Position numbers and translations under genes: made by a program. Source: JAVKFF01 sp040226215 (GTDB lineage: Bacteria > Pseudomonadota > Alphaproteobacteria > DSM-16000 > Inquilinaceae). Taken from it: a stretch of 57,614 nucleotides of DNA. Shown one piece after another: positions 53,049 to 57,614 of the stretch. The first letter of the stretch is position 1, and each line of letters begins with the position of its first letter. The stretch covers positions 1 through 57,614 of the forward strand of contig JAVKFF010000236.1 of NCBI GenBank assembly GCA_040226215.1. The letters are read 5' to 3'. Below the pieces are notes generated by a model. The model saw only the letters and a program-made list of their open reading frames with translations. It had not been told where the DNA came from and did not search any database.

Positions 53049-53771
53049 TCACTTGCGCCCAGCGATGTCATCTCGTTGCAGGGTGCCAATGCGATTCTCG
53101 ATGATCCTGCCATCTTCCAGCGTCACCACGCGGTCCGCCAGATCGAGGATGCGCGGGTCATGGGTGACCATGACGGTCGTGGTGCCGCGGGCGCTGCCGA
53201 GTTCCTTGAACAGCCGCACGGCCGCGAGGCCACTGACCTTGTCGAGCGCCGCCGTCGGCTCGTCGGCGAAGATGATGTCGGGATTCGAGACCAGGGCCCT
53301 TGCGATGGCCACGCGCTGCTTCTGACCTCCCGAGAGGTTCGCCGGAAGATAGTCCAGCCGCGCGCCAAGCCCCAGGAGATCCAGAAGGTGATCCGCCACC
53401 AGGGCGTGCCTCGTCTGATCGCCCCGGCCGTGGACCTGCAAGCCCATCATCACGTTCTGCCGCGCCGTGAGGCTGTCATGCAGGTTGTGGGCCTGGAAGA
53501 TGAATCCCAGACGACGGCGCATGTCGATCCTTGTTGCCTCGTCCGCGTCGAAAAGCTCCTGGTCAAGCAACCGGACGCTTCCGGCATGCACCTCGCGCAG
53601 GCATCCCATGAGCGTCAGGAGCGTGGTCTTTCCCGAACCCGACGGGCCCATGAGGATGGTCAGCGATCCGCGCCCGACCTCGAGGTTCACGTCGAACAGG
53701 GCCTGTTTGCGGGCTTCGCCCTCGCCGAAGAAGTGGTCGAGACCTCTGACTTCGATTGCTGCGCCTGTCAT
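53049..53771 (-). CDS. devA: DevA-type ABC exporter ATP-binding protein
   Basis: A 240-aa ATPase of the LolD/MacB/DevA class. Walker A is LMGPSGSGKTTLLTLMG (about residues 40-56), the Q-loop is GFIFQAHNLHDSLTARQNV, the signature NLSGGQKQRVAIARALV and Walker B is DIIFADEPTAALD. Powers a membrane-fusion-protein-linked exporter. Follows the permease gene after 7 bases on the same strand and is last in the devBCA operon. Confidence 0.94.
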   Translation of the reverse strand: MTGAAIEVRGLDHFFGEGEARKQALFDVNLEVGRGSLTILMGPSGSGKTTLLTLMGCLREVHAGSVRLLDQELFDADEATRIDMRRRLGFIFQAHNLHDSLTARQNVMMGLQVHGRGDQTRHALVADHLLDLLGLGARLDYLPANLSGGQKQRVAIARALVSNPDIIFADEPTAALDKVSGLAAVRLFKELGSARGTTTVMVTHDPRILDLADRVVTLEDGRIIENRIGTLQRDDIAGRK

Positions 53772-53778
53772 GGGAGCC

Positions 53779-54957
53779 TCAGAACAGGTCGGCCGGCTCA
53801 GCGGCGGCGAGTTTGCGCATGGCCAGGACGCCGGACACGGAGCAGGCGAAGATCGTCCCGATGAAGACGGCGACGGCGCGCTCCGGAGTCATGAAGATCG
53901 GGATGTTCGTGAGGTACGCCAGCGTCTGGTAGAAGAGCTGTGAAAACACCAGCCCTGGCCAGAAGCCGATCGCAGCGAGGATGATCGCCTCTTCCAGGAT
54001 GATCCCGACGAAAAAGCCTTGGCGGAACCCCATGGCCTTGAAGGTCGCATACTCACGAATGTGATCGGCGACATCGGCCGACAGTACCTGGTAGGCGATC
54101 ACGATGCCCACGACCATCCCGATGGCCACACCGAAGGCAAAGATCAGACCGGTCGGGCGCTCGGTCATCTGGTAGCGGACCTCCTGTTCCATCGCCTGGG
54201 TGACGGTGCGGATCCGGACCGTGTCCGGCGGGTAGAGTTGCGCCAGTTCGGCGGCGACCCGCCCGGGATCGGCGTCGGGGGCGAGCGCCAGCAGGATGTG
54301 GCTGGGCGTGGCGGAACTGCGCTGGGGGAACAGATGGAAGAAGGTCTGGTCGGAGACGAGGAACACGCCGTCGCCACCGAACCCGCCGCCGATCGACACC
54401 GTTCCGACCGCACCAAGCTGGCGGTTCTGGATCTCGAAAGGCACCGGCGCCTCGGGATGCGCCGCGGCGAAGCTGCGCATGTCGACGAAGCGGGTCAGCG
54501 TGTCGACGAGCGCCGTGTCCGACAGGGACAGGCTGATCAGCGGCGCAGCCAGAGCGTCGTGGAAGAACGGCCCGGCGTCCGGCGCGAGGCCGAAGAACTG
54601 GATCGAAGAGGACGCATCATGCCCCGATATCCAGGTCGATCGGCCCATGTAGATCGGCGTGCCGCCCGTCACGTCCGGATGCACGAGCGCCTGGAACAAC
54701 CTCTGCCGCGGGAGTGTCGCCGCATCGGACAGCGTCTCGGATTCGGCAGGCGACACGACCAGAAGATCGGGCTGGAACAGCCGGTAGGGGATGGCCACCG
54801 ATTCCGCCATCGAACCGGCCAGGCCCAGTTGCACGAAGACGAGCACGTTGGCGAAGGCAACACCGGCCAAGGCGGCCAGCAGCCGGCCGGGGTGATGCGT
54901 GAGCTGCAGATACCCGATCGGCAACCGACCGAGCAGGCGTGTGAGGAAGGCCGTCAT
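53779..54957 (-). CDS. devC: DevC-type ABC exporter permease (FtsX/MacB fold)
   Basis: A 392-aa inner-membrane protein. It opens with LGRLPIGYLQLTHHPGRLLAALAGVAFANVLVFVQLGLAGSM, the DevC N-terminal helix. A periplasmic domain of about 220 residues follows. Three C-terminal helices come last (GLIFAFGVAIGMVVGIVIAYQVL, GIILEEAIILAAIGFWPGLVFS, ERAVAVFIGTIFACSVSGVL). It overlaps the adaptor gene by four bases (ATGA). DevC relatives in cyanobacteria export glycolipids; here the cargo is unknown. Confidence 0.94.
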   Translation of the reverse strand: MTAFLTRLLGRLPIGYLQLTHHPGRLLAALAGVAFANVLVFVQLGLAGSMAESVAIPYRLFQPDLLVVSPAESETLSDAATLPRQRLFQALVHPDVTGGTPIYMGRSTWISGHDASSSIQFFGLAPDAGPFFHDALAAPLISLSLSDTALVDTLTRFVDMRSFAAAHPEAPVPFEIQNRQLGAVGTVSIGGGFGGDGVFLVSDQTFFHLFPQRSSATPSHILLALAPDADPGRVAAELAQLYPPDTVRIRTVTQAMEQEVRYQMTERPTGLIFAFGVAIGMVVGIVIAYQVLSADVADHIREYATFKAMGFRQGFFVGIILEEAIILAAIGFWPGLVFSQLFYQTLAYLTNIPIFMTPERAVAVFIGTIFACSVSGVLAMRKLAAAEPADLF

Positions 54958-56213
54958 GGTCCGGCGCCATCCTCGGACGCTTCCGAAGCAACCGCGATCC
55001 GGGCGACGACCTCGAGGTTGACGTAACGCGCGGCGCGGGCGCTCGACGCCTCGTCCAGCGCGACCGTGACCAGAAGCACGCGCGCATCCGTGTTCGCTGC
55101 CGGATCGTCGGCGGTGACGCTCTGCCGTCCGACCAGCGTGCCGATGCGCGAGACCGTTCCCGTGAGTGGTTCATCGCCAAGCACGCCGGAGACCAGCGAA
55201 ACAGCCTGTCCGACCTCGACCCTCGGCACCATGGTCTGGAACACCTCGAGTTCGGCCTCCATCCGCGCCGTGTCGCCCATCCGCAGAAGCCCGTCCGTGG
55301 GCGGCCGTTCGCCGGCGCGCGCCGCCACCTCGATGATTGCGCCATCCTGCGGCGCGAGCACCCGGGCCCGGTCGAGGTCGCTCCGCGCCTGTGCGACGGC
55401 AGCTTCCGCCGCGGCGAGATCGGCAGTTGCCACGGCGATGTCCACCTGCTGGCCGTCCGGTCCGGGCTGATACCGTGTCAGCGACGCCCGCAGCCGGTCG
55501 AGATCGGCGCGAGCAGTTTCGGCAGCCCGACTGGCATCCTCGAGGGCCGACTGTGTCGTGACACCCCTGTCCACCAGGGTGCTCACCCGCGCCAATTCGC
55601 GCTCTGCCGACGCAAGCGTTGCCTCCGCACCCCGGATCTGGGCGCGAATCTCGGCTTCCGTCGCCGCGACCTGAACCCTCACCTGGGCGAGCGCGGCGCG
55701 CCTGATCGCAAGCGTGCTTTCGGCGCTGGTCAGGGCGGACTCGTAGAGCGCGAGACTGTCGAGCACGGCCAACACATCGCCTTCGGCCACGATAACGCCC
55801 TCGGCGACCAGGATCCGGTCGATGCGCGCGTCGCCGGCCCCTTGCGGCAGCGCCACGGAGACGATCCCGCCGGCCGGCTGCAGGCGCCCGAGTGAGACGA
55901 CGTCGCCCGCTGCCATCGCGGCGACGCGTTCGGCGGAAGGCACGCGCTCGACGGGCAGCGCGATCGGCTGCCGGGCACCGGCGCCGGGCTCCAGAGAGGT
56001 CCAGTCGAAGATCGCACGCATGGCCGGCCCCTGGAAGTAGAGACCGATGACCCCGCCGATGAGGAGGATCGGGAACACGATCAGGACCCTCAGCGACCAA
56101 CGCGATCGCCTTCGGGGTGATGGCTTCGAGGATGACCGATCCTTGCCATTGTCGAGCAGCGGCAATTTCTCAGATCCGTTGGCGTCTCCGGAGATCTGAT
56201 CGGATGAATTCAT
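54954..56213 (-). CDS. devB: DevB/HlyD-type periplasmic adaptor
   Basis: A 419-aa membrane-fusion protein. Polar N-terminus, one helix (LRVLIVFPILLIGGVIGLYFQGPAMRAIF, about residues 40-68). Next is a lipoyl half (SLGRLQPAGGIVSVALPQGAGDARIDRILVAEGVIVAEGDVLAVLDS). A coiled-coil hairpin of about 130 residues rich in Ala, Glu and Arg follows. The second lipoyl half and barrel are RARVLAPQDGAIIEVAARAGERP. ATG 56213 is backed by GGAGA 7 bases upstream; a 57-residue upstream extension lacks support. Connects the DevCA pump to an outer-membrane TolC-like channel encoded elsewhere. Confidence 0.94.
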   Translation of the reverse strand: MNSSDQISGDANGSEKLPLLDNGKDRSSSKPSPRRRSRWSLRVLIVFPILLIGGVIGLYFQGPAMRAIFDWTSLEPGAGARQPIALPVERVPSAERVAAMAAGDVVSLGRLQPAGGIVSVALPQGAGDARIDRILVAEGVIVAEGDVLAVLDSLALYESALTSAESTLAIRRAALAQVRVQVAATEAEIRAQIRGAEATLASAERELARVSTLVDRGVTTQSALEDASRAAETARADLDRLRASLTRYQPGPDGQQVDIAVATADLAAAEAAVAQARSDLDRARVLAPQDGAIIEVAARAGERPPTDGLLRMGDTARMEAELEVFQTMVPRVEVGQAVSLVSGVLGDEPLTGTVSRIGTLVGRQSVTADDPAANTDARVLLVTVALDEASSARAARYVNLEVVARIAVASEASEDGAGP

Positions 56214-56709
56214 GATGGTCTCCGAATGCCTCGGTCCATGGGCGGGAGTGGTCGCGACAATCCAACTCTCTGGTTGTGTCACTTTTATTCGTGGCGCAAG
56301 CGGCCGATTACCAAAAGATTGTCGATAGGGCAGCAGGGCTGGAAATCGCCGCGCAGCCGCAACCGACGCGGCGGTGTGTCGCACCGGCCCTGCTTCAGCG
56401 TCGGCTGGCTGCGGCCTCGACTTCGGACCGGGTCAGGGCGCGGTCGGCAGTGCGGTACCCGGGGCGCGACACGACACCGTCTCCATTGGCGTCGATCTTC
56501 AACGACGCCTCGGTGCGCGACTGCCCGTTCAAGCACGCGCTGGCCGTGGGCAAGAACGTCTTCGCCAGCGGCGGCTTCGGCCCGGCGATCAACACCGCCG
56601 ACGGGGTGGCCGATCCGGGCCGGCTGTCACAGCGCACCGGACTGAGTGACGCTGCGGCCGCGGCTTCGCGGTCAACCGCGACTAGCTGCCGGGCCAGCTG
56701 GTCGACGGC

Positions 56710-56886
56710 TCGCTGAAGCGGCAGTCCTGTTCCGGGCATCTGTGCAAGTGGATCGGCGACTGGATTGCATTCTGCAACCACCGGCACCCGGATGCGGCCC
56801 ATGGCGGCGCGAAACCTGTCGGAATCTATGACGAGACAGGCTGTCTGCCTCCGGCCCGGGCCCTCACCCGAACCTCAGTCCTATAG
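56710..56886 (+). pseudogene. IS3-family transposase C-terminal remnant
   Basis: The plus-strand frame reads GDWIAFCNHRHPDAAHGGAKPVGIYDETG and ends at a TAG. This corresponds to the W-I-x-F-Y-N-x-R-R-P-H-x-A-x-G-G-x-P-P tail of IS3-type integrase cores. The catalytic portion is missing. It differs from the intact IS3-family element at 3998-5171. Confidence 0.5.
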
Positions 56887-57053
56887 CCATGGTGGCACGA
56901 CAACTGTGAAGGAAATACCGACCGGCGGAGACCCAGTATCGCTCAGAACGTCGTGAAATCTGTCGAACGAGTGGGTAGTATGTTATAATAACGGTAGATC
57001 TAGGCTTTAAGTTAATGGTAATATACTAAATATAACTGAATCGCATACTTGCT

Positions 57054-57066
57054 GTATCGGTGATAC
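57054..57066 (+). promoter_or_regulatory. Palindrome GTATC-GGT-GATAC upstream of the repeat-peptide gene
   Basis: A perfect 5-bp inverted repeat with a 3-base spacer, at the downstream edge of the A+T-rich stretch (for example TTATAATAAC near 56983) and 109 bases before the ATG at 57175. It could be an operator for an unidentified regulator. No other copy was noticed in the window. Confidence 0.3.
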
Positions 57067-57174
57067 TCATCACTGATGTCGAATCAGTCTTCTTCTAATC
57101 TTCGCGGCATTGGTGACACCGGCAATCGGCCGGATGTCGTGATCCTAGCTACAGAGCGTTCGAAGGAGGTAGCC

Positions 57175-57561
57175 ATGTCGACGAAGATCAACCTGACCCG
57201 CACCGCAGTTGCCATCGCCATCGCCGGCGGCGTCACCGCCGCGGGCCACACCGGTGCCAGCGCCGCCGGCGACTTCCTCGGCGGCTCCCTTTTCCGGGAT
57301 CTGGGGGGCATCGCCGAGAGCGACAGCAAGCGGTTCGCCACGGCCCAGTTCACGCCGGACCGGCAGACCCAGACGGACAGCTGGCAAGTGCCGCGCAACC
57401 CCAATGTCGGTCCCCAGGCGCTGTCGATCGCCGTGTGCAGCCTGAACGAATGCTCCGACGTGGCCTGCGAGGACAGCATGCTTGAGCAGCCGCGGGTCGG
57501 CCCGGAAGCGCTGTCGATCGCGGTTTGCAGTCTCAATGAGTGCTCCGATGTGGCGTGCTAG
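57175..57561 (+). CDS. Secreted precursor-like protein with two cysteine-rich 21-residue repeats
   Basis: A 128-aa protein with an N-terminal signal (LTRTAVAIAIAGGVTAAGHTGASAAG, cleavage near residue 31). A polar spacer of about 45 residues follows, then two near-identical units ending the chain. Each contains ALSIAVCSLNECSDVAC (C-x4-C-x4-C), preceded by VGPQ in the first (57406-57468) and VGPE in the second (57496-57558). Nine residues separate them. The units differ at 10 synonymous codons but only one amino acid, so the peptide sequence is under selection. GAAGGAGG lies upstream of the ATG. It resembles a multi-core modified-peptide precursor or a metal-binding peptide; no family was recognised. 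Confidence 0.72.
   Translation: MSTKINLTRTAVAIAIAGGVTAAGHTGASAAGDFLGGSLFRDLGGIAESDSKRFATAQFTPDRQTQTDSWQVPRNPNVGPQALSIAVCSLNECSDVACEDSMLEQPRVGPEALSIAVCSLNECSDVAC
57406..57558 (+). repeat. Two 63-bp coding direct repeats
   Basis: Units at 57406-57468 and 57496-57558, 27 bases apart. Eleven of 21 codons differ in DNA, ten of them silently; the one replacement is Gln to Glu at position four. This pattern means old duplication with conserved peptide sequence, not a recent slippage copy. Confidence 0.9.
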
Positions 57562-57614
57562 CTTCCACAGCTAGCGGGCGAAGGACCTTCGATCGAGCAC
57601 CATGACGGACACCG

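Larger units (their letters stand above)
56214..57174. other. Gap with decayed coding fragments and an A+T-rich promoter region
   Basis: This 961-base gap has three parts. At 56497-56640 a plus-strand frame (FNDASVRDCPFKHALAVGKN, GGFGPAINTADGVADPGRLS) shows almost pure G/C third positions but no family or start. At 56395-56500 the minus strand reads IDANGDGVVS, an EF-hand-like loop. At 56710-56886 is an IS3 remnant. From about 56950 to 57075 the sequence becomes strikingly A+T-rich and probably holds the promoter of the 57175 gene. Confidence 0.5.

Noticed and set aside
57406..57558. CRISPR-like direct repeats
   Set aside because: Only two units, in frame within a protein, with mostly synonymous differences and a 27-base coding spacer; no cas genes nearby.

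Overview
The window is G+C-rich chromosomal DNA, probably from a free-living, perhaps marine or soil, alphaproteobacterium. The evidence is the codon use, the peptide-type ABC transporters, paired DUF1326/DUF2182 genes, a cyclase-TolB-TPR protein of the rhizobial type and degraded IS3, IS5, IS110 and IS481 elements. No rRNA, tRNA or CRISPR array was found. It is an accessory-rich region of catabolic and resistance modules separated by mobile-element debris.

Layout. 1-2525: an IclR regulator and two peptide/oligosaccharide ABC permeases (minus strand, cut by the window edge). 2526-5172: an A+T-richer foreign insert with a TIR-like gene overlapping a broken Nmad2-type gene, next to an IS3-family element. 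5207-8435: an MFS transporter, a GNAT acetyltransferase and a DUF6064 membrane protein. 8745-19248: a copper/metal island. Its minus-strand block has a multicopper oxidase, a 38-aa membrane peptide, DUF302, TVP38, an APC permease, a CopA ATPase and DUF411. A plus-strand block has GDCCVxC, a secreted protein, DUF1326 and DUF2182. 19483-21243: a class III nucleotidyl cyclase with TolB-like and TPR parts. 21250-23850: remnants of serine recombinases, IS110, IS481 and IS5.

23962-40308 is a coherent sugar-acid locus. On the minus strand are an IclR regulator, an enolase-superfamily dehydratase, a rhamnose mutarotase, a DapA-family aldolase and a lactonase-like amidohydrolase. Divergent on the plus strand are a zinc dehydrogenase, a complete Dpp-type ABC importer, a hydroxyacid dehydrogenase, a rhamnonate-dehydratase-like enolase and a GH88 glucuronyl hydrolase. 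A convergent Gfo/Idh oxidoreductase closes it. Together they could import glucuronyl-rhamnose oligosaccharides, cleave them and degrade the deoxysugar by a non-phosphorylative route.

40495-53040 holds tandem duplicated AraC regulators, RidA, LysE, an isochorismatase-like hydrolase, three alpha/beta hydrolases, a GST, DUF4260 and a DUF5996-GNAT fusion, with dispersed repeats and pseudogenes between them. 53049-56213 encodes a DevBCA-type exporter. The window ends with a secreted 128-aa protein that carries two near-identical cysteine-rich 21-residue units (57175-57561). The units differ by ten silent codon changes and one replacement. It is the best candidate here for an undescribed peptide system.
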